Source of the DNA: Palaemon carinicauda
Lineage: Eukaryota > Arthropoda > Malacostraca > Decapoda > Palaemonidae
NCBI RefSeq assembly: GCF_036898095.1
Contig: NC_090731.1
Span: 137,488,788 to 137,552,787 of the forward strand
DNA: 64,000 bases
Direction: 5' to 3'
Of the stretch, positions 13,209 to 23,187 are shown piece by piece. The notes beneath the pieces are model-generated. The model was not told where the DNA came from. It ran no database searches and worked only from the letters and a program-made list of their open reading frames with translations. Every line of letters starts with the position of its first letter. Positions within the stretch are counted from its first letter, which is position 1. Both the position numbers and the translations under genes were made by a program.

Positions 13209-14482
13209 GCCTTCCCACCATTCTGTCTGATGAGAAGGGTGCTCAACAGGACCAGACTATCGGTCAACTGTTCCATGACTCTAGTAGCTCCGCTATGGCA
13301 TCACGCGGAATGGTTTCCGGACCTTCTGCAACTCCTGACGGAACTCCCAAGGGAGCTTCCTCCACGACACGAGCTTCTCAGACAACCCCACTCCGGTGTC
13401 CCTCACAGGGCCGTAGCCTCGCTTCGGCTTCACGCCTGGAGACTATCCAGCGTCTCCTCGCGGAGAGAGGCTTTTCGCAACAGGTTGCGGAGAGAATGTC
13501 TCGGCACCTGCGAAGGTCCTCTGAGGGAGTCTACCAAGCGAAGTGGAGAGTCTTTTGTGGTTGGTGTCGTGGAAGGGGTATCTCTCCACTCGATGCCACT
13601 ATTCCAGCAATAGCGGACTTCCTTGTGTATCTGCGAGAAGAAATGCGCCTTTCTGTCTCGGCAGTGAAAGGCTATCGCTCAGCCTTAAGCTTGGCCTTCA
13701 GATTGAAGGGCGTGGATATTTCTTCATCGCTAGAACTCTCTTTACTCATACGTAGCTATGAGCTTACCTGCCCCCAGTCGGAAGTGAGACCCCCTCCTTG
13801 GAACGTGGTTCGAGTCCTCAGGTCTCTCAAGAGACCTCCCTTCGAGCCATTACGTCAGGCCTCCGATTGCCACCTGTCTTGGAAGACGGCTTTCCTACTC
13901 GCCTTGGCCTCGGCCAAGCGAGTTAGTGAACTTCATGGTCTCTCGTACGACATCGCCCATTCAAGGGGATGGGGGGAGGTAACGTTCAGGTTCGTCCCTG
14001 AGTTTGTGGCCAAGACTCAGAATCCTGGAGTGCCGGATCCTCGGTTCGACTCTTTCAGAATCGCGAGTCTCCGTTCTGTAACAAACGACCCAGACCAGCT
14101 GCTACTATGCCCAGTGAGGTGTCTGAGGTACTACTTGAAGAGAACGGCTGCAGTCCGTCCTCATGTGCGAGCTTTGTTTGTTAGCACAGGCAGGACAAAG
14201 AGGAGGGTCACCAGGAACACCATCTCTGCTTGGATTCGAAGGGTTATCCACCATGCCCTGAATCCTGACCCTCCTCCGTCACGTTGCCCTCGGGCCCACG
14301 ATGTCAGGGGTATTGCTACATCCCTGGCTTTCAAGAGAAACTTCTCTGTGACGCAGGTACTTCAAGCTGGGGTCTGGAAGCGTCAAACGACCTTCACAGC
14401 CCACTACCTGCAAGACGTGACCCACAGGAGCCTCGATACGTTCTCTATCGGCCCTGTGGTGGCTGCACAACAGCTGGTCTAA
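13031..14482 (+). CDS. DIRS A ORF3, tyrosine recombinase (intact)
   Basis: A 483-codon frame encoding the recombinase that integrates the circular DNA product by site-specific-type strand exchange. An N-terminal SAM-like/core-binding domain runs from about residue 128 (ETIQRLLAERG) to 220. The catalytic domain retains Arg in KRVSELHGL (13919-13921, residue 297), the H-x-x-R box HDVR (14297-14308, residues 423-426) and the nucleophile Tyr in AHYLQD (14405-14407, residue 459). The first ~60 codons overlap ORF2 in another frame, so the true start may lie later. No stop or frameshift is present: this is the best-preserved recombinase in the window. Confidence 0.93.
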   Translation: MVFGSSDSQQSPDFVGFPDGGLVRDSLELQAAPVLLTSPGPQGTLARCFPATVGQHRRVSLPTILSDEKGAQQDQTIGQLFHDSSSSAMASRGMVSGPSATPDGTPKGASSTTRASQTTPLRCPSQGRSLASASRLETIQRLLAERGFSQQVAERMSRHLRRSSEGVYQAKWRVFCGWCRGRGISPLDATIPAIADFLVYLREEMRLSVSAVKGYRSALSLAFRLKGVDISSSLELSLLIRSYELTCPQSEVRPPPWNVVRVLRSLKRPPFEPLRQASDCHLSWKTAFLLALASAKRVSELHGLSYDIAHSRGWGEVTFRFVPEFVAKTQNPGVPDPRFDSFRIASLRSVTNDPDQLLLCPVRCLRYYLKRTAAVRPHVRALFVSTGRTKRRVTRNTISAWIRRVIHHALNPDPPPSRCPRAHDVRGIATSLAFKRNFSVTQVLQAGVWKRQTTFTAHYLQDVTHRSLDTFSIGPVVAAQQLV

Positions 14483-14956
14483 CCTCAGGCTCCTTTTTGG
14501 ACAAGTAGCAGTAGGTTGAGGGCGTTGTTACCCGGTCTTAGTCTGTGTGAATGAAAGAGTATGTCTGACCCTTACTTCTTTCTTCATTCTCCCCTCTCTT
14601 GGGGAAGCAGCATCCTGGTCCTCGCATAGCTGACCTCGACCTCTGCAGGTAACCCATGCTTCTTTGTGCTCCTAGTATTAAGCTTAATACTGTTGCGTCT
14701 CCCATACCCTGACGAGGTGGTATGGGGAACGTCCTATCCTAGAATTCCTATCTGAAGGTCTCAAGGTCAACTTCATAGGACGAGTCACACTCTCCTCCTC
14801 ACACTACTTATGTAGGCCACTCGTTCCTAGCGATGCTAGGAACCTGTGAGGTACAGGGGCTCCCTCTCTCTAGTGCTGCTCACTGAGGGATCGAGCCCCC
14901 GGGCAAGCCGAAGTCAGTAAGGCTGGGGACTTTCCACCCTTCCTAAGGGGTAAGTC

Positions 14957-15058
14957 ACCCTTTGTAAATAGCGTGGTTTGTATTTCGGTTACGGAACAAA
15001 TGACAAATTCGAAGATAATTTGTATTTTTCCTAACCATACAAACCTTAGCTATTTACA
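14957..15058. repeat. Internal complementary region (ICR) of DIRS A
   Basis: 14957-14999 is the exact reverse complement of the left end (8532-8573). 15000-15058 is the reverse complement of the right end (15254-15312). The two meet head to tail, as in a closed circle of the element. This is the template thought to complete the ends during DIRS replication. Confidence 0.93.
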
Positions 15059-15103
15059 CATATGTGCCCGCCATCCCTGACCCCCAAGTCAAGTCCTACC
15101 TCT

Positions 15104-15313
15104 AAGTGAAGTGAAGCAAGTCACCGGTGTGTGGAGGGGGGAGGGGTAGCAAGCTACCCTTCCCCACCCCCCCCCGCTAACTAGCGCGGGGGTAATTAAC
15201 CCTCGTTAAAAACTATTGGCTCGTCATTTCAGCTACGCTAAAAGTAATACCCTTTGTAAATAGCTAAGGTTTGTATGGTTAGGAAAAATACAAATTATCT
15301 TCGAATTTGTCAT
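15104..15313 (-). repeat. Right inverted terminal repeat of DIRS A
   Basis: Reverse complement of the left repeat up to about 15275, followed by the right-specific end TACAAATTATCTTCGAATTTG up to 15313. It differs from the left repeat by one base and by a longer C/G run. Confidence 0.9.
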
Positions 15314-15950
15314 ATTTGATGGATGCGTAGTTTTAAATTTTCTTCTGCAGATCCTCGGCAGCAGTCTGCCAGGCAAAGTGGGCCAACTCCTGTGATTCTT
15401 TTTGTGGAAGGGGTGTCGCTCCTCTCCCTCTGTTCCATTTATTGATGTTTTTTTTTATTCGTCCTCGGCAAGGAGAGACTGCTCCGTTTCAGCGGTAATA
15501 GGGTATCGCTCAGCCTCGAGCCAAGTCTCTAGACTAAGAGGAGTAGACTTTTCTTCGGAGGAGGAAATTTCAGTGCACAAACAATATTTGAGCTGACCTG
15601 TCCTCCAGTTACAGCGAGTCCTGAATGCACGAGTTTCGAGTTCCCCAGTTAAGTTTCCAGCCAGTTGGAACGGGACTTATTCCTACATAAAGATAAGTCT
15701 CCTAAGTAAAGAACGGTGGTTTGTATTGATGTTGGAACAAATCACACATTTTTTTAAGTAATTTATATTTTTCCTTTACAGTACTGGAACTTTCCCGCCA
15801 ACACCAATCCCCGCAAAAGTCCCAGCTGGCATCTAAGTGATTTGTTATAATTTTCATTGCCGTGTTCCAGCTTTGCTATTATCTATTCTCCTAATTAAAG
15901 GACTTGTGTTTGTATCGATAGGAAAAATACAAATTGCTTTTAAATTTTTT
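15314..15950 (+). mobile_element. DIRS element F, right-hand remnant
   Basis: About 15345-15600 aligns with the start of the recombinase ORF of A (QxAKW, then the CGRG, SAVxGYRSA and RLxGVDFSS boxes) but is frameshifted. The catalytic half is deleted. An ICR follows at about 15695-15780 (left half ends GTTGGAACAAAT). A right end finishes near 15950 in GGAAAAATACAAATTGC. Between ICR and right end, 15780-15880 is a much shortened terminal repeat. Its sequence differs from A, B, C, D and E, so it is a separate lineage. Confidence 0.7.
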
Positions 15951-15999
15951 TGTTTATTTTTTAACATTTAAGGACATGTTCCATGGCATTTAGAGTTAT

Positions 16000-16019
16000 A
16001 TCATTATTATTATTATTAC

Positions 16020-16059
<40 letters not shown>

Positions 16060-16077
16060 ATTATTATTATTATTATT
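16000..16077. repeat. (ATT)n microsatellite, insertion site of DIRS B
   Basis: ATT run of about 78 bp. DIRS B begins at its right edge. The sequence right of B (22409-22431) continues as ATTATGATTTACATTACAAG and then the SINE-like tail, which normally follows an ATT run. Confidence 0.9.
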
Positions 16078-16789
16078 TTGTTCCTACACTAAATTCAAAC
16101 CCTCATTCTTTACTATAGGAGATATTCTAGCGCAAGCTGGAAAATACGGCAGAAAAACCTTAGCAAGATTGTTAACAACCGGACAGGTAATTACCCACCT
16201 GTCAGTTGTGGGGGACTGCCAGTCGGTAGCTGCTGTTGACCTTCAATTGAATTCTAGCCGTCGCAGTGGTAACACCACTGCTCCTGTTTTATTTGCTGGC
16301 AGACTAGCCTTGCTTTTTTTGAGTTTTGATTTATCCTTTTTCTTTTTCTTTGTAGATGATGTCCTCTATTTTGAGGAAGTGTTCATGACGCCTTTATGTC
16401 ACCGCTGGATGTGGATCCTCTTTCCCTATGCCCCGTTACGGAGGTCATGGGTGTTCTCCTACCCTGCGGAGGATGGGTTCCCCTGCCAAGTATGTAGAAG
16501 TGGTCTTCACAGTACCTTCTCCTCCTCCTCCTCCTCCACTTCATTGTCCTCCCCTCTTCGGAGACTAGGAGGGGGAGATAGAGAAGAGGAAGAGGAGAGA
16601 TCGCACTCCTTTGCCCAGTCGTTCTCTCCGGAGTCACAGGCGACATAGGAGGAGACATAATTGTTCTTGCTCTTCCTTGCCTTCTGTCTCTTCACAAGAT
16701 GTCTCGCCGCTAGCCTAAGCGCTCTCGTCACAAACTTAATAGCGCTTCCTTCTTACCTTAACATAGGGCATCAAGAGCATATTGATGCG

Positions 16790-17230
16790 CATATGCTCCA
16801 ACAAGAGCGTAACTCCATCACACGCCATGCGCTCACCTGCGCACAAACTCCTGCGCGCCACCAATCTTCTGCGCAATGGCACTCTCCTGCGCGCCAGTGC
16901 TCTCCTATGCGCTCCCGCGCGCCAACATTCTCCTGCATGTGCGCATACGCGCCCAACACCATCCTATGCGACAGGTAAAACCTGCGCGTCAACTTTCTAC
17001 TGTTAGAAGGTCTTCTGACAAGGCAGCCATGCTGCCTTCTCCCGCAGCGCCAGTGCTTACCAACGCGCTAGCGCTTTGCAACACACCAGCGCTTATCAAT
17101 GCACCAGCACTTACCGGCGCACCAGCCTTCTCCCGCATCCGCAAGGATATGCGCGCACGCCCGAGCGCCCATATGATTCTTCTGTGCGCGCACGCTAGGG
17201 AATTTTCTCCGCGCGCTCCCTACAGCTGCC
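16790..17230 (+). repeat. GCGC-rich degenerate repeat, Arg/Ser/Pro-coding
   Basis: Words such as CTCCTGCGCGCCA recur many times with a loose ~18-bp spacing. In suitable frames this reads as repeated Arg-Gln-Arg-Ser-Pro-Ala-like hexapeptides. The GC and CpG content is sharply above the surroundings. The same kind of block is in element D at 32040-32620. Confidence 0.7.
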
Positions 17231-18698
17231 ACAGACGTGCGAGATAACTCTCGCACGCCCGTTTACGCCTTCACCTAGATATTCTCACCGAAGAGACAGG
17301 CGAACTAGGAAGAGACGTTATCATTCTCGCTCTTTCTCGCCTTCTGTCTCTCCCTGAGACTTCCTACCTTGAGATTATATACACTCGTGCCACAAACCTG
17401 AGAAGAACGATCCCTCTCGTCATCGTTCTGCCTCGCTGTCGTTGTCGTGCTAGGAATCATCTAAGAAACCAGGAGCGCGGCCAAGGGCAAAGCACGTCCT
17501 AACCTCGAACCCTCTTCTTCTCATGTTAGTTTGAGGGTCTCCGTCCGCTCTTGAAAAGGTCAGATAGAGCGCTTCTCCTTGCTTTTCTCTCTATCTTCAG
17601 AGAGATCGCTCTCGCCTTTGAATTCTCGATCTCTGACCCTTTGGGGTCTCGTGACAAGGAAACCTCGTTTTCCCGGCGGGCTATCCCTTCGTTTTCTCAC
17701 AGCTAGTTGCTGAAACCTCTGGTTTTCGTGCATTTAATCTCGCTGACACTTCGGTGTCTCGTGACAAGGGAGACTTCCGTTTTCCCGTTGCTCTAGCCCT
17801 TCGGGTTCTCGCAATACAAACTCTAGGGGCACGCACATTCACGCTGAACCTTCGGGTTCTCGCAACACAACCTCTAGGGGCACGCACGATCATGCTGAAC
17901 CTTTGGGTTCTCGTGACACAAGTCATCAAGAGGTCAGAGAGTCTTCGGACTCTTGTCACGCGGAGTGTTAGCGTACGCCCATCCAACACTACGCCCATAA
18001 CAATCAGAAGTTTTACTGTACTCTTATGGCAGAGTCTTCACACTCCAGTCACGCAGGTGTTCGCACACAATTAGCGCTACACACACAAATCTCCGATCAT
18101 ACTCTCGCGGGGTCAATCCCTCGCTCCCGTGTTTCATACTTGACAACCTCCCTAATTCCTTTGCTGCCTATGAGTTAAGGATTTCGAGTTTCTCGGAAAC
18201 CTCGAAAGAAGATGCAGGGGTTCGCCCCTTCTTCTCTTCGGTTGAGAGCAGAAGGGAAAAGGGAAACGTTTTTAGAGAGGCTAAAAGAAAACATCCAGAT
18301 AGCAGCGACGTAGAACGCGATGCCGAGGGCTTCGGCCGCTCTGTTCGTTATCCTGCGCTTCATGTGGCAGCTCATGAGCTGCCCATGTTACGAGGTAACA
18401 CTCGTTGTCAACCTGCAACTTGATCAACTTATGGGGAAACTTAAATTGCTGACAGGAGGTTTGCATCCAGGGATTAAGATCCTTCCCTTACGAGGGAATG
18501 ATAACCTTCCTCGGATTTGGACTGTGTGAAAGATCCATCCCCATTCCGAGGGAAAACTTCCCCACTTCAGACAGTCAGCAACCTTCCCTCCTTCGTAAGG
18601 AGTTGCGAACAGCTCAACGAGTTTTACCTCTGCTATCTCGTCCCCGAAGACTGTGCTTTCTCCCCTGGAGCTGGGAAAAAGCAAGTACGGCTTATGCC

Positions 18699-19560
18699 TC
18701 CTTCGGGGGGAACTTCTCCCTGGGAGTATGCTTGGCTCAGGCGAGGTCCTTCATCGGGAGGACTTCTCTCTTGTTCACGAGAGGAGAATTTTACGCCTAC
18801 GTTTTTTCCGTAAAACTGGGAGAAAACTTGCCTTAGGCGATGCCCTCCTTCAAAAGATCTCCTCTCTTGTTCGCGAGAGAGAGATTGTTACGCCTTCGCT
18901 TTTTTCCCATAGATCTGGGGGAAAGCTTGTCTTAGGCAATGTTCTCCTTCGGGAGAACTTCTCTCTCGTTCGCAAGAGAGAGATTATTACGTCTTCACTT
19001 TTTTTCCCTTAGAACTGGGGGAAAGCTTGTCTTAGGCAAGGTTCTCCTTAGGGAGAACTTCTCTCTCGTTCGCGAGAGAGATTATTAAGCCTATGCCTTT
19101 TTCCCCATGAATTGGGAGAAAGCTTGTCTTAGGCCAAGTCCCCCTTTGGGAGGACTCCTTTCTCGTTCACGAGAGGGAGATTTTTACGCCTACGTTTTTT
19201 CCCTAGAACTTGGAGAAAACTTGTGTTAAGCAATGTCCTCCTTCGAGAGAACTACTCTCTCGTCAGCGAGAGAGAGATTATTACGCCTATATTTTTTTTT
19301 TCCCCATAGATCTGGGAGGAAGTTTGCCTTAGGCGATGTCCTCCTATGGGAGGACTTCTCCCTCGTTCGCGAGAGAGAAATTATTAAACCTACGCTTTTC
19401 CCCATAGAGAGGGGAGAAATCTTTCCTTTGGCGATCTTTCCTTCGGGAAGACTTTTCCCTCGTTGAGAGAGAAAAGTTAATACGCCTACGCTTTTCCCCA
19501 TAGGGCAGGGAGAAAGCTTGTTTTAGGCAATCTCCTTAGGGAGAACCTTCCTACCAATCA
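18699..19560 (+). repeat. ~100-bp satellite, about eight units, inside DIRS B
   Basis: Units start near 18749, 18847, 18947, 19047, 19145, 19241, 19340 and 19439. Each has the order CTCCTTCGGGAGAACTTCTC, TCGTTCGCGAGAGAG, ATTATTACGCCTACG, a T-run with CCCATAGA, and GAGAAAGCTTGTCTTAGGC. Element C carries a single related unit at 23845-23980 inside its ORF1, which points to the origin. Unit length is not a multiple of three, so the expansion destroys the reading frame. Confidence 0.85.
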
Positions 19561-20519
19561 CGAGAAGAAACTTGTAGGAGTTTACTGATCTGCTCTCCTC
19601 CCTCTTACGCTTTTTGGTTCTCCTCCAGGAGCGGAGCGAGAGCCTTGTATTAAGCGACATTCTCCTTCGGGAGAACAAATCTATCCTGCGGAGGAGTTAT
19701 TTTCATCCCTGACGTTCTCCCCTTCTTGCTGGTAGGAGACGTCTTTTTGATCCTACTGGTTCCCCTCACGTTGACTCCCCGGGGTCTCGTAACGATCACC
19801 CTTTCGCCGGGCGTGATCGGGAGCCTTTAAACTTTCGTCATGTTTATCTTATGGATTCTCATGACCTTAGGAGTCTTTCGGGTCTCTGTCGCGTTGGACT
19901 TTCGAGTTCACACGACTTGGAACCTTCGAGTGTCAGTTATGCGGAGTAGTCGGGCTCCGTAACAATTAGCACAGAGTGTCCGTGCACGCTCGCAATTAGC
20001 TCTATGCTTGCGATCATCGTCTTTAAGAGTTTACTCCTATGACAGAGCAGCGGTCTTCGCCATTACCTCCAGACACTCCGACTTCTACCATTCTTCCCCT
20101 TTCGATAAGAAAGATACGAGGGGTAAGATATAAGGTTTGTCTGCTACTTGCGTCTCTACTTTTTCCTGTAATAACACGCGAGGAATTATCACAGCCTGAG
20201 GATTCCTCGTGAGGACTCTAAGAACTGTGTGTTATATCTCATGCCTCGGCGATTTGCTTCTGTCTCCTCGACCCTTTGACTCTCCAGCCTTAGACAGGCT
20301 ATGTATTGACAGTCTTGGGTTCGAGTCCAGCCCAGACTCGTTAGAGCCTTCAGTGCCTACAACCTTACCATCCTTGTAAGCTAAGGTTGGGGGAGCCTAT
20401 AGATCTATCTGCTGAATCTTCAGCAGCCACTGCCTGGCCTTTCCTGGTCCTAGCTGGGATGGAGAGGAGGCTTGGTCGTTGACCATGTATGGTCAGTCTC
20501 TAGGACCTTGTCCTAACGG

Positions 20520-21689
20520 CTAGTGCAATGTCACTGTCCCTCGCCTCTGCCTTTCTTGAGCGACCTTTAAACCTGGTCTGTTCTCCGAGTTCAGAGACGT
20601 CAACCTTCTCCTCTGATCTTAGATCCCCTCACGGCGAGGCTCACACCAGGCTAATCCTCGAAGAGACACTCAACTCTTCCAGGCTCTTCTCAGTCACAGA
20701 AGCCTCGGCAAGGGAAGCGACTTCAATGTCCCTTCTGGCTTGACACGTGGTCTGATACAGTCGGCTACCTTGAGAGCCACGAGGACTTGTCAAACCAAAA
20801 CTATTCCTTTTGTACCTCAGTGAGGAAAGCTTCTCCCAGTCTCGGCGATGTAGGGCTATCGCGCAACCTTGAGCCTCATCTGTAGACAGAGAAGGGGTTG
20901 ACCTCTCCGCCTCAGAAGACATCACCTTGGTTGTTTCGGTGTTGGAGTGATCTTGCCCCCCACTTGAGATTAGACCATCTCCTTGAGACGTGTCTTACAT
21001 TCGCTGAAGGGTCTGCCCTATGTGCCCTTAAGGGCCTCAGACTACTCTCTGAACCTTAAGACCGTCTTCCTCGTACCTCTGTCCTCCGTTAAAAGGGTCA
21101 GTGAGCTACATGGTCTGTCTTACGTCACCCATTCTAAGAGATGGGGTGGGGGGCGAGTGTCTCGCAACTTCGTACCGGGCTTGGGGGCTAGACTCATAAT
21201 CCTTCATCTACCAATGGGAGATTTCAAGAATTTCCACTCTCAATAGGTAACACAGGATGCAGTCCAGTTGTTACTATGCCCAGTCAGGGCGTCAAAGAAA
21301 TATTTGAGGCGCACCAGACTTTTCAGACCACGACGTCTCCGTCATCTCTTCCTTGTACCAACAGGGTAAAGAAGAGAATCTCTCGCAACACCATCTCTTT
21401 CTGACTTGAGAAAGTTATTGCGAGGTCTTCTCACGGAGACCCAGAGGCAGCACAACCCAGAGCCCATCAAGTTAGGGGAGTGGCTGCTTCTCTGGCGGTT
21501 AAGAGAATTTTCTCGGTCTCCCAAGTCTTAAGTGTTGGGGTCTGGAAACGCCAATCTACATTCACTGCTCACTATTTGAGCGACGTGACACATAGGTCTC
21601 TAGACACCCTTTTTATAGGGCCTATTGTGACAGGTCAACAGATGCTGTTACTACCTTACGCCCTTTCGGGGACTGTAACCATTGGTTGA
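20520..21689 (+). pseudogene. DIRS B tyrosine recombinase remnant
   Basis: Aligned with the recombinase of A: KTVFLVPLSSVKRVSELHGL at 21060-21115 and the RW(G)...VPGLGA stretch after it. The later block (about 21464-21475, HQVR) and the AHYLSDVTHRSLDT box with the Tyr at 21573-21575 are also kept. Arg, His-x-x-Arg and Tyr all survive, but several frameshifts and stops separate them. The N-terminal core-binding part (20520-20980) is barely recognisable. Confidence 0.75.
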
Positions 21690-22049
21690 GGATTCTGGGT
21701 TACACTAGGTGTTAAGAAGGACATCCATCGATCTTCTTCGTCTCCTTCTCCCCCTCATCTGGGGATCCTAGCCTGTATCCAGTTTCAGCTGGACTCGCCA
21801 ATGGAAATAAGGTATGATACTCATCTGATTCCTCTCACAGAGTAAAGTTATACTCGTGGTCACGAGGTTTCCCCTTGGCAAGGTCGGGGGAATCCTAAGT
21901 TTGAAGGGCACCGAGTCGAATGTTCCTGACCCACTTCATCCTGAAACATTTGTTTCCATGAAGTTGCAAACCTTCAGTCTTACTGAAATTCTGGGGATCT
22001 ACAAAGAAAGAAGATAATGGAAGATTGTTGCTTCAAAAGAGTCTAGTCT

Positions 22050-22166
22050 GAGGACTATCTCCTATAGTAAAGAATGAGGGTTTGTATTTACTGTAGTGTT
22101 GGAACAAATGACAAACTTATAACAGAGTTTGTATTTTTCCTAACATACAAACCCAAATTCTTTACA
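22050..22166. repeat. ICR of DIRS B
   Basis: Left half (to GGAACAAAT at 22129) complements 16077-16125. The right half (ACAAACTTATAACAGAGTTT onward) complements the right end at 22348-22408. Confidence 0.88.
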
Positions 22167-22408
22167 CAAATCTTCCCTCCATCACCGCCCCCCTAGGATA
22201 GTCCTAACTAGAATCCGATTGAAGGTAAACAGCAGCTACCGACCGGCGATCCCCACCACTGACAGGTGGGTAATTACCTGTCCGGTCGTTAACGACCTTG
22301 TTAAGGTTTTTCTGCTGTATTTTCCAGCTCGCGCTAGAATATCTCCTATAGTAAAGAATTCAGGTTTGTATGTTAGGAAAAATACAAACTCTGTTATAAG
22401 TTTGTCAT

Positions 22409-22700
22409 ATTATGATTTACATTACAAGCTAAGCTATAACCCTAGTTGGAAAAGTAAGGTGCTGTAAGCCCAAGGACTCCAACAGGGAAAAATAGCCCAG
22501 TGAGGAAAGGAAACACGAAATAAATAAAATACATGGGTAGTAATAAACAGTCCAAATTAAATATTTTAAGAACAGAAACAACATTGAATTAGATCTTTCA
22601 TATAGGCCTATAACTATAAAAACTTAAAAAACAAAAGGAAGAGAAATAAAATAGAACAGCGTGCCCGAGTGTACCCTTAAGGAAGATACTTATTTAGGAG
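22409..22700 (-). mobile_element. SINE-like repeat, tail fragment (copy 2)
   Basis: Matches the LINE-type tail of copy 1, from AAGCTAAGCTATAACCC through TAGCCCAGTGAGGAAAGGAA to GTGCCCGAGTGTACCC. The head is missing. Its ATT tract lies on the other side of DIRS B at 16000-16077. 22701-22883 is unassigned spacer. Confidence 0.75.
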
Positions 22701-23187
22701 AGACAAAAATTAATGGTATTATGAAACTATCTGCCCCATAGAATTATAGTTTATGCAAAAATGATAAGATAGCATCCTAAACCGTAGAGTTGGTAATTTC
22801 AAATGAGATAGGGTTTTATAGTTGAATCACTGTTATTTTTCTGAAAAGTCAGCAGACTGTATTGCTGATATGATAAAAGTTTGTTTGTTCCGACAGAGGT
22901 ACAAACCTACCGCTATTTGTAGGGTATCACTTTTGGCAACACTGAAAACTAGCCAAGACAATTTTAGTAAGGGATAACTACCCCCATCCGCTAGTTAGCT
23001 GAAGGGGGTTGGGGTAGACCGGCTATCCCGCTCACTCACACCTGTTGGATGAGTAACAACTTTTACTTTTGGCTCGGTAGAGTGCAGACGTACGTCTCTC
23101 TCTCTCCCGTTAAAACAAAACTGCCTTGACTTTATTTACTTTTCCTTTTTCTTTTGTGTATCAGTGTGTTTTTGTTATTGTCCCGCT

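Larger units (their letters stand above)
8531..15313 (+). mobile_element. DIRS1-like retrotransposon A, nearly complete (6.8 kb)
   Basis: The element has every DIRS hallmark: inverted terminal repeats (left 8556-8716, right about 15104-15275), ORF1, RT/RNase H, tyrosine recombinase, and an internal complementary region at 14957-15058 made of the reverse complements of both outer ends joined together. The two terminal repeats differ by about one substitution and the length of one G run, so the insertion looks recent. ORF2 and ORF3 are open; ORF1 has one frameshift in a C homopolymer. No target-site duplication is seen, as expected for recombinase-mediated insertion. Element A probably landed inside the older element F. 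Confidence 0.95.
16340..20500 (+). pseudogene. DIRS B ORF1 region, decayed and repeat-expanded
   Basis: No long frame remains. The start corresponds by position to ORF1 of the other copies but lacks a clear Cys-rich module. Three low-complexity blocks follow: a GCGC-rich Arg/Ser/Pro-coding block (16790-17230) like that of D, a GGTTCTCG-type block (17630-18000 and 19790-20000) like the Gly-Ser-Arg-Asp repeats of C, and a ~100-bp satellite (18699-19560). These expansions explain why this region is far longer than ORF1 in A or E. Confidence 0.6.
16077..22408 (+). mobile_element. DIRS-like element B, lacking reverse transcriptase (6.3 kb)
   Basis: The left end (TTTGTTCCTACACTAAATTC) and left repeat 16077-16260 are the reverse complement of 22217-22380. 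The ICR at 22050-22166 joins complements of both ends. A decayed ORF1 region and a recombinase remnant are present, but no RT or RNase H motif (YLDDW, LDLKDAY, SDASKEGWG) occurs anywhere between them. It is therefore an internally deleted, non-autonomous DIRS. Much of its length is satellite expansion. It sits inside the ATT tail of a SINE-like repeat. Confidence 0.85.

Noticed and set aside
17641..19560. Regularly spaced repeats that could suggest a CRISPR-like array
   Set aside because: Units are diverged, adjacent and without unique spacers, in a eukaryotic retrotransposon; it is a satellite.
20300..20345. A GGGTTCGAGTCCAGCCC stretch resembling a tRNA T-arm/B box
   Set aside because: No acceptor stem, anticodon arm or A box can be matched upstream; it lies in decayed DIRS B ORF1 sequence.
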